Positions 54,530 through 63,069 of a DNA stretch of 64,000 bases are shown here, piece by piece. The stretch spans positions 9,230 through 73,229 of the forward strand of contig JADJWX010000008.1 in the NCBI GenBank assembly GCA_016716135.1. Reading direction: 5' to 3'. The notes under the pieces were generated by a model. That model was not told the origin of the DNA. It saw only the letters and a program-made list of their open reading frames with translations, and made no database searches. The DNA is from Lewinellaceae bacterium (GTDB lineage: Bacteria > Bacteroidota > Bacteroidia > Chitinophagales > Saprospiraceae). The stretch's first letter is position 1. Each line of letters starts with the position of its first letter. A program made the translations under genes and the position numbers.

Positions 54530-56008
54530 ATGGAAACGAACAATACGCAGCCAAAATTCATTGGCCAGTCACTGACCTTCGACGACGTTCTGCTCGTCCC
54601 CGCATACAGCGAGGTCCTTCCCAGAGAAGTCAACATTTCTTCCCAACTCACCCGCAACATTCGCCTGAACGTACCCGTAGTGTCTGCTGCCATGGACACG
54701 GTGACGGACAAACTGCTGGCCATTGCCATTGCCCGGCAAGGCGGCATCGGGATCATTCACAAAAACATGAGTATCGAAGAACAGGCCGATCAGGTGCGTT
54801 CGGTCAAGCGCTCCGAGGCAGGCATGATCATCGACCCGGTTACCCTGCATCCGGAGGCCACCGTGGCCGAAGCGCTTCAACTGATGGAACGCTACAGCAT
54901 TGGCGGGATCCCGATAACCAACGCCGGCGGCAAGCTAGTCGGCATCCTGACCAACCGTGACCTTCGTTTTGAAACCGACCATTCCCGTCCGGTCAGCAGC
55001 CTGATGACCAAAGGACCGCTGGTGACGGCGCCTGAAGGCACCACCCTGCTCCAGGCGCAGCAAACGTTGCAAAAGCATAAAATTGAAAAACTGCCGGTAG
55101 TGAACGACCAGCACCAACTTATCGGGCTGATCACGTACAAGGACATCATGAAGGGCGTCAACTTCCCGAACGCCTGCAAAGATCCACTGGGGCGCCTGGT
55201 GGTGGGCGCGGCAGTGGGCGTAACCGCCGACATGCACGAACGCGTGCAGGCACTGGTGCAGGCCGGCGTGGATGTAGTAACGGTGGATACGGCACACGGC
55301 CACTCGCGCGGCGTCCTCGACGCTATTCGCACCTTGAAAAAAGCATACCCGTCACTGCAACTTATCGGCGGCAACGTAGCTACCGGCGAAGGCGCCAAAG
55401 CGCTCGTGGATGCCGGGGTCGACGGCGTAAAAGTTGGCGTAGGACCAGGCAGCATCTGCACCACCCGGATTGTGGCCGGTGTGGGTGTGGCCCAATTATC
55501 GGCGATCTACCACGCCGCCCGGGGCATCAAAGGTTCGGGCGTACCCATCATCGGCGACGGCGGCATTCGCTACACCGGCGATATCGTGAAAGCCCTCGCT
55601 GCCGGGGCCAGTACCATCATGGCAGGTTCGCTGTTCGCCGGCGTGGAGGAAGCACCCGGCGAAACGATCATCTTCGACGGTCGGAAATTCAAAACCTACC
55701 GCGGTATGGGCAGCCTGGGCGCCATGAGCCAGGGTTCCAAAGATCGCTATTTTCAGGATGTGGAAGACGACCTGAAAAAACTGGTGCCCGAAGGCATCGA
55801 AGGCCGCGTGCCCTACAAAGGCACCCTGGCAGAGGTGATGACCCAGTACATCGGCGGCTTGCGCGCCGGCATGGGTTATTGCGGCGCGGCTACGGTGGAA
55901 ATTTTACAGGAAAAAGCCCAACTGGTACAAATTACCAACGCCGGCATGACCGAGAGCCACCCGCACAATGTGACCATCACGAAGGAATCGCCGAATTACA
56001 GCCGGTAA
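54530..56008 (+). CDS. guaB: IMP dehydrogenase
   Basis: A 492-residue enzyme that oxidises IMP to XMP with NAD+, the committed step to GTP. The ATG at 54530 gives the normal start (ETNNTQPKFIGQSLTFDDVL); upstream starts add 46 foreign residues. The catalytic barrel is split by two CBS domains (about 97-215; SIGGIPITNAGGKLVGILTN and KIEKLPVVNDQHQLIGLITY). The active-site loop GVGPGSICTTR carries the nucleophile Cys near 309, and the flap motif YRGMGSLGAM follows. It is divergent from tadA; the two 5' regions overlap only if longer starts are used. Confidence 0.97.
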   Translation: METNNTQPKFIGQSLTFDDVLLVPAYSEVLPREVNISSQLTRNIRLNVPVVSAAMDTVTDKLLAIAIARQGGIGIIHKNMSIEEQADQVRSVKRSEAGMIIDPVTLHPEATVAEALQLMERYSIGGIPITNAGGKLVGILTNRDLRFETDHSRPVSSLMTKGPLVTAPEGTTLLQAQQTLQKHKIEKLPVVNDQHQLIGLITYKDIMKGVNFPNACKDPLGRLVVGAAVGVTADMHERVQALVQAGVDVVTVDTAHGHSRGVLDAIRTLKKAYPSLQLIGGNVATGEGAKALVDAGVDGVKVGVGPGSICTTRIVAGVGVAQLSAIYHAARGIKGSGVPIIGDGGIRYTGDIVKALAAGASTIMAGSLFAGVEEAPGETIIFDGRKFKTYRGMGSLGAMSQGSKDRYFQDVEDDLKKLVPEGIEGRVPYKGTLAEVMTQYIGGLRAGMGYCGAATVEILQEKAQLVQITNAGMTESHPHNVTITKESPNYSR

Positions 56009-56072
56009 AACACGAAAGTTTCCGAAGGTGAAAATCATTGATCATGCAAATCCGGAGTTAAACTGGCAATAT

Positions 56073-56243
56073 TACCTTGGGGTTGTGTCAAAAGGGTTCC
56101 TCGCGAAAAACGCGACAAATTTTTCACCGCTAAGGTGCCAAGACACGGAGGATTATACTTGGCGTCTTGGCACCTTAGCGGTGAAAAAGAACAATCTACG
56201 GCGGGAAATTTTCCGCAGCGACTTTTGATACAACCCCGAGGTA
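56073..56243. repeat. Nested palindromic element after guaB
   Basis: Outer arms of 22 bases (56073-56094 and 56222-56243, two mismatches) enclose an inner perfect 25-bp palindrome: TTTTTCACCGCTAAGGTGCC begins at 56120 and its complement ends at 56188. It fills the convergent gap between guaB and the M28 peptidase gene and may double as a terminator. Confidence 0.8.
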
Positions 56244-56272
56244 AAATATCAGGCCCGCAAGCAGTCAAATTA

Positions 56273-57709
56273 TCAAAGCCCGTACTTATCCAGCAAATAC
56301 ACCAGGGCGGCCATACTGGCTGCCCCCAGTTCCAGTTCGCGCTTATTCACGGCGTCGAAAACGTCGGCGGCGGTGTGGTGGTAGTCAAAGTAACGCTGCG
56401 AGTCGGGCCGGTATCCGCTGAGCAGGCCTTTTTGGCCTTTTAACGGGCCGATGTCTGCCCCCGAGCCGCCGCGTTTGAGTTGAAGGCCGTAGGGCTCCAA
56501 CAGCTCCTCGAATTCGGATACTTTTTCAAAAAAAGGATTGATCACAGCCTCATCGCCGTCGAAGGAAAAGCCCCGGGGCGTAAAGCCGCCGGCATCGCTC
56601 TCGATAGCACAAACGTGAAACTCGCCCTTTCGTTCCGCCTCCCGGGCATATTCATGGCCGCCGCGCAGGCCATTTTCTTCATTCATAAACAACACGCAGC
56701 GGATGGTATGGCGCGGGCTGTAATTCATCTGGCGAAAATAGCGGAGTACGTCCATGCTTTGCGTGCAACCGGCGCCGTCATCGTGGGCGCCGTGGCCGAC
56801 GTCCCAGCTGTCGAGGTGGCCGCCAACCAGGATTACCCGGTCGGGGAATTCCGTACCGCGGATTTCGCCGATCACGTTGTACGACAACACATCGGGCAGG
56901 GTTTGGCAGTTGAGTTGCATGGAGGCGGTAACCGGCGTGGTACTGTTGCGGAGCAGGGCACTGAGCTGTTCAGCGCCGAGAGTACTGATCGCTGCTGCGG
57001 GAATGAGGGTGTAGGTGGAATCGTAGCGCAGGCTGCCGGTGTGCGGAAAATCGTCGAGGCGCAGTCCCATGGAGCGCACCAGCACTCCGACGGCGCCATA
57101 TTTTGCCGCGCGGGACGGGCCGTGGGCCCGTTGGTCGACGGCGCCGCCATAGGCCTCAAAGGTGTGGAGTTTGGTGGGGTCCATCGGGCGGTTGTAGAAC
57201 ACGATTTTGCCCCGGATGCCGCGCTCGTTCAGCGCGTCTAGGGCTTCCCAGGAAGTAATTTCAACCACCTCGCCGCGAACGGCCTTACCTCCGGTACCAA
57301 CCGAGCCGCCCAACGCAAGGGCGTTTAATTGCAGGTTTTCTCCTTTTTTTCCGGTGCTTGCCGTCACCTGCTCCGCTGCGCCACGCACCCAATGCGGTAC
57401 CATGACCGGTTGGAGCCACACCGAATCGAGCCCGAGGGTGTCCAGCACCGCTTCAGACCACTGAACGGCTTTTTCGGCGCCCGGGCTGCCGCTGAGGCGA
57501 TGCCCGACATTCAGGCAAAGGTCTTCCAGCCAGGGATAGCAACGGCTGTCGCGGAGCGCCTGATCATATATTTTTCGAATAAATGCGGCATCCGGAGCCT
57601 GTCCGGAATTTTGCCCGGCTACTGGAAAAGCAAAGTTAAGTGTAGCAAGTACAATAAGAAATGCGTTTTGGGGTAGCCGGGCGAGGGTTGTTTTCCAAGT
57701 ATTGAGCAT
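56273..57709 (-). CDS. Exported M28 family peptidase (carboxypeptidase Q-like)
   Basis: A 478-residue protein with a signal region (about 1-32, ending FPVAGQ). A protease-associated (PA) insert occupies about 140-260. The di-zinc M28 catalytic domain shows GGHLDSWDVGHGAHDDGAG (His and bridging Asp, near 294-312), NEENGLRGG (catalytic and ligand Glu, near 340), ESDAGG (Asp ligand) and a final YHHTAADVFD with the last His. It resembles mammalian plasma glutamate carboxypeptidase and would remove amino acids from peptides outside the cytoplasm. It is a single gene. Confidence 0.93.
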   Translation of the reverse strand: MLNTWKTTLARLPQNAFLIVLATLNFAFPVAGQNSGQAPDAAFIRKIYDQALRDSRCYPWLEDLCLNVGHRLSGSPGAEKAVQWSEAVLDTLGLDSVWLQPVMVPHWVRGAAEQVTASTGKKGENLQLNALALGGSVGTGGKAVRGEVVEITSWEALDALNERGIRGKIVFYNRPMDPTKLHTFEAYGGAVDQRAHGPSRAAKYGAVGVLVRSMGLRLDDFPHTGSLRYDSTYTLIPAAAISTLGAEQLSALLRNSTTPVTASMQLNCQTLPDVLSYNVIGEIRGTEFPDRVILVGGHLDSWDVGHGAHDDGAGCTQSMDVLRYFRQMNYSPRHTIRCVLFMNEENGLRGGHEYAREAERKGEFHVCAIESDAGGFTPRGFSFDGDEAVINPFFEKVSEFEELLEPYGLQLKRGGSGADIGPLKGQKGLLSGYRPDSQRYFDYHHTAADVFDAVNKRELELGAASMAALVYLLDKYGL

Positions 57710-57888
57710 GACATTGCCACAATGGCGGTTTTAAAAAATGACCTGATATATTTTTGAGTTTTGAGGCATTCTCACACTTTATTATTGTTTTTTTTAAAAA
57801 TGGGGGATCATTTTGGAACTTCCGGAAGCCTGCGGAAGCGTTTTCCGCATATTTTTCATCTGAAATGTAAAAAAACTACACTTTCTTC

Positions 57889-57920
57889 TTGTACATGTTA
57901 CACAAAGCCGCTTATCTTTG
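57889..57920 (+). promoter_or_regulatory. Candidate promoter of a small RNA
   Basis: TATCTTTG at 57913-57920 matches TAnnTTTG; a TTG at 57889-57891 lies 21 bases upstream, slightly more than the usual spacing to the -33 element. Confidence 0.4.
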
Positions 57921-57925
57921 TTTTA

Positions 57926-58012
57926 CTGAAAAACACAAATGCAATAAAGAATAATTTGGTTTTATTTGGTTAGGGCTGAGGTAGTGCTGTGGTGGCACTG
58001 CCTCTTTTTTTA
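57926..58012 (+). ncRNA. Candidate small RNA of about 85 nucleotides
   Basis: A transcript starting shortly after the TATCTTTG box would run through an AT-rich region without a start codon followed by a useful frame and end at a strong intrinsic terminator at 58010. The next gene has its own promoter-like box, so the terminator does not belong to a coding gene on this strand. Attenuation of the S9 gene is the alternative reading. Confidence 0.35.
57978..58012 (+). terminator. Intrinsic terminator without an upstream gene
   Basis: GAGGTAGTGCT pairs with GGCACTGCCTC (11 bp, two G-U pairs, 5-base loop) and is followed by seven or more T. The nearest upstream gene on the plus strand ends two kilobases earlier. 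Confidence 0.75.
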
Positions 58013-58123
58013 TGCCGATCACCTGAAAATAAGGTGCAGGTCGAGCCGGCTGTTCGGGCAAACTTAATTCTACTTTGCCATTTTAAAGAAAATTACCGTT
58101 TCGGTTTCACCCGGCTCCTGCCG

Positions 58124-58131
58124 TACATTTG
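58124..58131 (+). promoter_or_regulatory. Candidate -7 element of the S9 peptidase gene
   Basis: TACATTTG matches TAnnTTTG 29 bases before the ATG at 58161, a distance typical for Bacteroidota. A TTTC lies near the -33 position. Confidence 0.45.
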
Positions 58132-58160
58132 CCCGGCCCCCACATAAAAATTTATTTTTC

Positions 58161-60329
58161 ATGAAAAGAAATACCGCACTGCTGGTGTTGGCCATGCTTG
58201 GCCTGCCGTTTTCAGGCCTTGCCCAAAAAACAATCTCCATGTCCGATGCCATTCTCAAGGAACGCACCGCGCTTGCACCGGACAACCTTCGCCAACTGCA
58301 ATGGATACCGGGTACCACACAATTTGTACACACCGCCGACAACCGGCTTCTGCGTGTGGATGCTCCCCGGATGGTCACAGATACACTTAACCTGCTTGCG
58401 GATATCAACGCAGCATTGGAAAAACAGGGCGGTGAAGCCCTGAAATCTATGCCTGCCACTACCTGGCTGGATGCAAAATCACTCTGGTTTCAAACCAGCA
58501 CCGGGATTTACACCTACACCCTGAACGGCGAATTGAAAAACCGGAATATCCTCCCGAAGGATATTGCCAACCTGGACATTCACGACAAAACTTTTTTTGC
58601 AGCGTACACGCGCAACAAGGGACTTTGGGTAAACATCGGCGGTAAAGAACTGGGTGTTGCGCAAAGTGAAAAAGACGGCATCGTGTACGGTGAAGCGGTG
58701 CACCGGCAGGAATTCGGGATCGTCAAAGGAACGTTCTGGAGCCCCTCGGGGCGCTACCTGGCTTTTTACCGGATGGATGAAAGTATGGTCACCGAATACC
58801 CAATCTATGTACTCGATTCCATGCCGGCACAAGCGCGGATGATCCGCTACCCCTACGCCGGCGCCACCAGCCACCAGGTGACCCTGGGCGTTTTCGATAC
58901 GCAAACGGGAAAAACCCACTACCTGAAAACCGGCGAACCCGCCGAACAGTACCTGACCAACATCAGCTGGACCCCCGACGACAAGCACATCCTGATTGCG
59001 GTGCTCAACCGCGGACAAAACCACATGTGGCTAAACCAGTACGAAGCGGCTACCGGCAATTTTGTGAAAACGCTTTTTGAAGAAACCAGCGATACCTGGG
59101 TGGAACCCGAACACCCCGCCGAGTTTGTACCCGGCCGTAAAGACCAGTTTGTCTGGCAAAGCGAACGCGACGGCTTCGACCAACTGTACCTCTACGACCT
59201 TTCGGGCCGCCTGGTCCGGCCGCTTAGCCGGGGTAAATTTCCGGTGACCAATTTTTACGGTTTTTCGCTCAACGGAGAAACCTGTTTTTACCAGACGGCC
59301 GACGAAAGCGGGTTGAACCGGCACCTTTGGGCGGCAAATGTAAAAACGGGCGATTTGACGCAACTCAGCGCCGAAGACGGCGTGCACAGCGGCATCATTA
59401 ACCCAACCGGCGAATGGGTGCTCGATGTGTTCAGCAATGCCGCCACGCCGCGCAACATTTATGTTTTTTCCACAAAAACACCCGACGCGCGCAGGGTAGC
59501 TTTCAGCGCGCAAAACCCGCTGGCCGACTATGTCCTCGGAAAAACGCAATTGCTGTCGATCCCCTCGCCGGGCGGCCCGATGCTGAACGCACGGATGATT
59601 CTGCCGCCCGACTTCGACGCGGCAAAAAAATACCCGGTGCTGGTGTACTTGTACAACGGCCCGCACGTCCAACTCGTGAGCAATACCTGGCTGCATGCCG
59701 CCAACTTGTGGATGCACCACCTGGCTGAGAAAGGTTGTATTGTTTTCACCCTCGACGGGCGCGGTTCGGCCAACCGGGGCGTTGCGTTTGAGCATGCCAT
59801 TTTCAGGCGGCTGGGCGATGCCGAAATCGAAGACCAACTGACCGGGGTGGCTTACCTGAAGGCCCAACCCTTCGTGGATACCACCCGGATGGGCGTGTTC
59901 GGCTGGAGTTACGGCGGTTTTATGAGCACCTCGCTGATGACCCGCCCCGAAGCCGCCGGCACGTTCCGTTGCGCCGTGGCAGGCGGGCCGGTAATCGACT
60001 GGCGCATGTACGAGATCATGTACACCGAGCGCTACATGGATAGCCCGCAGGAAAATCCCGAAGGCTATGAAAAAAACAGCCTGTACAACCACATCGACAA
60101 CCTGAACGGCCGCCTGCTGATGATCCACGGCTCTTCCGACGATGTGGTGCTCTGGCAACACTCCCTGCGTTATATTCGCGATTGTGTCCGCAAAGGCAAG
60201 CAAATCGACTATTTTGTTTACCCCGAACATGCCCACAATGTACGCGGCAAAGACCGGGTGCATTTGTTTGAGAAAATTGGACAGTTTTTTGAAGAAAATT
60301 TAAGACTTGAGGAGGTAAAGCGGCCCTGA
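58161..60329 (+). CDS. S9 family peptidase, dipeptidyl-peptidase IV-like
   Basis: An exported protein of 722 residues with signal peptide 1-21 (ending GLAQ). An eight-bladed-type N-terminal propeller (about 30-480) is followed by an alpha/beta-hydrolase domain. The catalytic Ser (about 584) is in GWSYGGF, Asp (about 659) in HGSSDDVV and His (about 692) in PEHAHNV. A double-Glu substrate anchor typical of DPP-IV is not obvious; the propeller has MDESMVTEYP in the right region. It should cleave dipeptides or short peptides in the periplasm. The esterase gene follows after 13 bases, so the pair forms an operon. Confidence 0.93.
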   Translation: MKRNTALLVLAMLGLPFSGLAQKTISMSDAILKERTALAPDNLRQLQWIPGTTQFVHTADNRLLRVDAPRMVTDTLNLLADINAALEKQGGEALKSMPATTWLDAKSLWFQTSTGIYTYTLNGELKNRNILPKDIANLDIHDKTFFAAYTRNKGLWVNIGGKELGVAQSEKDGIVYGEAVHRQEFGIVKGTFWSPSGRYLAFYRMDESMVTEYPIYVLDSMPAQARMIRYPYAGATSHQVTLGVFDTQTGKTHYLKTGEPAEQYLTNISWTPDDKHILIAVLNRGQNHMWLNQYEAATGNFVKTLFEETSDTWVEPEHPAEFVPGRKDQFVWQSERDGFDQLYLYDLSGRLVRPLSRGKFPVTNFYGFSLNGETCFYQTADESGLNRHLWAANVKTGDLTQLSAEDGVHSGIINPTGEWVLDVFSNAATPRNIYVFSTKTPDARRVAFSAQNPLADYVLGKTQLLSIPSPGGPMLNARMILPPDFDAAKKYPVLVYLYNGPHVQLVSNTWLHAANLWMHHLAEKGCIVFTLDGRGSANRGVAFEHAIFRRLGDAEIEDQLTGVAYLKAQPFVDTTRMGVFGWSYGGFMSTSLMTRPEAAGTFRCAVAGGPVIDWRMYEIMYTERYMDSPQENPEGYEKNSLYNHIDNLNGRLLMIHGSSDDVVLWQHSLRYIRDCVRKGKQIDYFVYPEHAHNVRGKDRVHLFEKIGQFFEENLRLEEVKRP

Positions 60330-60342
60330 GCCATCCGACCGA

Positions 60343-61416
60343 ATGCACCAGAACATGCTTACGCTGGAATTAATTACGAAGGAAGACGATACGCGTCCCG
60401 TTTTCGTGACGGGCAACTTCAACGGTTGGGCAACCAAAGACGAACGGTACCGGATGGCACGCGTTTCGGAGGGGCACTATGAGCTTGCCTTCCAGGTACC
60501 GGCTAAGCTGGCCGAACCGCTGGAATACAAATATGTAAAAGGCGGCTGGGAAGGCGAAGAACTCGATGCCGACGGCCTGCCCCGCCTCAACCGCCGCATG
60601 GAAGTGCCCAAAGGCAAGGTAACCGACGTGGTGCCGCAATGGAAAAAACACGACGACTGGTACGACCCGGCTTACTACCCCGATATCCGCATTCTCTCCA
60701 AGCGCTTCCCAATGCCGAAACTCCGCCGCCGCCGCCGGATTTCCGTGCTGCTGCCCTGGGACTACGACCAAACCGACAAACGCTACCCCGTGCTGTATTT
60801 GCAGGATGGCCAAAACCTGTTCGACGAAGATGCGCCCTTCGGTACCTGGGGTGTAGACAAGCAGCTCACTGCCCTCTCCGAAAAAAGCAAAGGCGATTTT
60901 ATTGTGGTAGCCATCGACCACGGTGGCAAGGAACGCATCAACGAATACCTGCCTTATGATTCGCAGAAATGGGGAGAGGGGCTTGGGCGCGACTATGCCG
61001 ATTTTCTGACCAACACGCTCAAACCCTACGTCGATGCGCATTACCGCACCCGGCCGCAGCGCGAGCATACCGGCATCGGCGGCAGCAGCATGGGCGGGTT
61101 GATCAGCATTTATGCGGGCATTCTGTTTCCGGAGGCGTATTCCAAGTTTATGATTTTCTCCCCGTCGCTTTGGGTAACGCCCAAGGTGTATTCCGAGCCG
61201 TTCCGGTTTTCTAAATTCCCGGAAACAAAAATTTACCTCTACGCCGGCGGCAAAGAAGGAGCCGGGGTGGTTTCGAATGTCGAGCGATTCAAACAGGCGA
61301 TGGAAAAACAAAGCGACAACCGGGTGCAACTGCGCCTGGCGATTGACCCCGAAGGTAAGCATAATGAAGCCACCTGGGGCAAGGAGTTTCCGAAAGCGGC
61401 GGAATGGTTGTTTTGA
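60343..61416 (+). CDS. Esterase with N-terminal CBM48-like module
   Basis: A 357-residue protein with no evident signal peptide. Residues about 5-85 look like a CBM48/E-set module (VFVTGNFNGWATKDERYRM and LEYKYVKGGWEG). Residues about 100-357 are a Fes/esterase-D-type alpha/beta hydrolase with the strand RYPVLYLQDGQNLFDE, nucleophile Ser near 248 in GIGGSSMGGL, and likely acid and His near the C-terminus (GKHNEATW). Such enzymes act on siderophore, feruloyl or other esters; the glycan-binding-like module suggests a glycan ester. It is co-transcribed with the S9 peptidase. Met5 is an alternative start. Confidence 0.85.
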   Translation: MHQNMLTLELITKEDDTRPVFVTGNFNGWATKDERYRMARVSEGHYELAFQVPAKLAEPLEYKYVKGGWEGEELDADGLPRLNRRMEVPKGKVTDVVPQWKKHDDWYDPAYYPDIRILSKRFPMPKLRRRRRISVLLPWDYDQTDKRYPVLYLQDGQNLFDEDAPFGTWGVDKQLTALSEKSKGDFIVVAIDHGGKERINEYLPYDSQKWGEGLGRDYADFLTNTLKPYVDAHYRTRPQREHTGIGGSSMGGLISIYAGILFPEAYSKFMIFSPSLWVTPKVYSEPFRFSKFPETKIYLYAGGKEGAGVVSNVERFKQAMEKQSDNRVQLRLAIDPEGKHNEATWGKEFPKAAEWLF

Positions 61417-61421
61417 GTTTT

Positions 61422-62927
61422 CTACCCCAAAAACCGCAACCGCAACCGATCCACCATAGCCGCCGGGGCGTAGTACGCACTCAAAACGGCCCGCCGGAAC
61501 TGGCAGCGGCCGGTGCGGAAAAACTGCCGGATTTGCGCCAGACCCTGCCGCAGCCGGAAGCGTTTGTGCACCAGCCGGTGCAGGCGCCGGTAATACGCCG
61601 GAGAAAAGCCGGCCGGGTACAGCATAGCCAGATCGTCCGAGTCTGCCCAGTTTTGTTTTTCACCGAGCAGGTTTTTCACCTTATCATAAAATTTGGTGCC
61701 GGGCAGGGGGTAGCTCACCGAAATGCCGATATCGTGCGGCAAAAGTTCCTCGACCAATGCAATGGTTTTTTCAATATCGTCCCGGGTTTCACCCAGGTAG
61801 CCGAATTGCAGAAAAAAACAGACTTCCACGCCTTTTTGCTGGAGCAACCGGGTGGCGGCGCGGATTTCTTCGACGGTCGTTCCTTTGTCCATCGCGTCCA
61901 GGATAGCCTGCGAGCCGCTTTCGGCGCCCACCCACACTTGTTCCAGCCCGCTGGCCACCAAGGCGTCGATGCTGTCTTCCTTGAGCAGGAGGTCCACCCG
62001 GCTTTGAATTTTATAGGAAAATTTCAACCCGCGCGCCTGCACCACATCCCGAAAACCTTGCACCCAGCGGGGTTTCAGGCCGAAAATATCGTCGGCCATC
62101 CAAAAATGCCGGACGCCGTAGCGCGTCATGAGCAGTTCGATTTCGGCGGCCACCCGCTCCGGACTGCGGCTGTTGTAGCGGTTGCCGTAAATCGGTTTGG
62201 CGCACCAGTTGCATTTGTACGGGCAGCCCCGGGTAGTTGCTAGGTTCAGCGAAAACGTACCGTGCGCCGCCATCCAAATACGGCGGTAGGCCTCCATGTC
62301 CACCAGGTCCCAGGCGGGGTCGGGCAGGCTGTCGAGATCGGTAAGCACCGGGCGCTGTGGAGTGCGGAGTGCGGAGTGCGGAGTGCGGAGTGGCTCACCA
62401 TTCCCGGATGGTGTACACTCCGCACTCCGCATTCCGTACTCCGCACTCAAAAAGGCTATGCCCAAAATATCCGAAACGTCCGTTTTCCCGGCTTCCAGCG
62501 CCAGGATCAGTTCGCGCAGGGTAATTTCCCCTTCGCCCAGGATGACAAAATCGGCGCCTTCCTCCAGGTATTCCGCGTAATGGTCGGTGCTGTCGCTGCT
62601 GCAAACAATGACCGTACAGCCCTGTTTTTTACCGTATTTCGCCATTTCGAAAGCGGCCGCGCGCATGCGGGTGAGGCACATTTTCGTCAGGTAGTTGAAG
62701 CCGTCGTCGTAGATGACCAGGTAGCGGGGGCGCTGCGTTTCCAGTGCCGGCAGGATTTCGGCTGCGCTATGCCGGAGATTCGTATCAAACAAGCCCACTT
62801 CAAAACCGCAATCCCGCATGACGGCTGCCGCCATCAGCGTGCCGTAGGGCGGGTAGGGCTGTTGCGCCTTCCACTGTTTGGGGTCGAAGCGGTAGAAATA
62901 AGAGTGTGTAAACAGGATGCGGGACAT
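61422..62927 (-). CDS. B12-binding-domain radical SAM protein with a repeat-derived insert
   Basis: About 501 residues from the ATG at 62927 (an upstream start adds six residues). The N-terminal part (about 1-155) resembles the cobalamin-binding fold, though the usual D-x-H-x-x-G is not intact. The radical SAM core follows with GCPYKCNWC (Cys235, Cys239, Cys242) and typical strands such as FWMADDIFGLKP, EQVWVGAESGS and FFLQFGYLGET. Proteins like this methylate or rearrange unknown substrates, often lipids or antibiotics. Residues about 161-191 are encoded by a palindromic repeat (62357-62449) that interrupts the linker between domains without breaking the frame. It is convergent with the esterase gene. 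Confidence 0.88.
   Translation of the reverse strand: MSRILFTHSYFYRFDPKQWKAQQPYPPYGTLMAAAVMRDCGFEVGLFDTNLRHSAAEILPALETQRPRYLVIYDDGFNYLTKMCLTRMRAAAFEMAKYGKKQGCTVIVCSSDSTDHYAEYLEEGADFVILGEGEITLRELILALEAGKTDVSDILGIAFLSAEYGMRSAECTPSGNGEPLRTPHSALRTPQRPVLTDLDSLPDPAWDLVDMEAYRRIWMAAHGTFSLNLATTRGCPYKCNWCAKPIYGNRYNSRSPERVAAEIELLMTRYGVRHFWMADDIFGLKPRWVQGFRDVVQARGLKFSYKIQSRVDLLLKEDSIDALVASGLEQVWVGAESGSQAILDAMDKGTTVEEIRAATRLLQQKGVEVCFFLQFGYLGETRDDIEKTIALVEELLPHDIGISVSYPLPGTKFYDKVKNLLGEKQNWADSDDLAMLYPAGFSPAYYRRLHRLVHKRFRLRQGLAQIRQFFRTGRCQFRRAVLSAYYAPAAMVDRLRLRFLG
62357..62449. repeat. GAGTGCGG-family palindrome inside the radical SAM gene
   Basis: Two arms of about 41 bases made of AGTGCGG words (62360-62400 and 62409-62449) surround a short centre. 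It belongs to the same family as 5662-5814. It encodes a 31-residue insert (reading AEYGMRSAEC and LRTPHSALRTPQR) in frame. Confidence 0.85.
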
Positions 62928-63069
62928 GGTAGCGGTGCGTGGCAATGCCAGTTTTTTGCGAAAGTAGCCTTTTCAGACAGGTGTGGTAATTTGCAAAGCT
63001 AAACAACCGGTTGATTGATCTGTTTACTGCTGCAATTGTTTCGAGTTTTCGAACCTAGACGCCCTTTTT

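Larger units (their letters stand above)
57710..58160. other. Divergent intergenic region with a candidate small RNA
   Basis: These 451 bases separate the M28 gene from the S9 peptidase gene. They hold a complete promoter-transcript-terminator arrangement (57889-58012) without a convincing reading frame, plus a second TAnnTTTG just before the S9 gene. A 70-codon frame from 57761 ignores these signals and lacks protein character. Confidence 0.6.

Noticed and set aside
57761..57973. 70-codon open frame before the S9 peptidase gene
   Set aside because: It crosses the candidate promoter and has no protein-like composition or ribosome-binding context.
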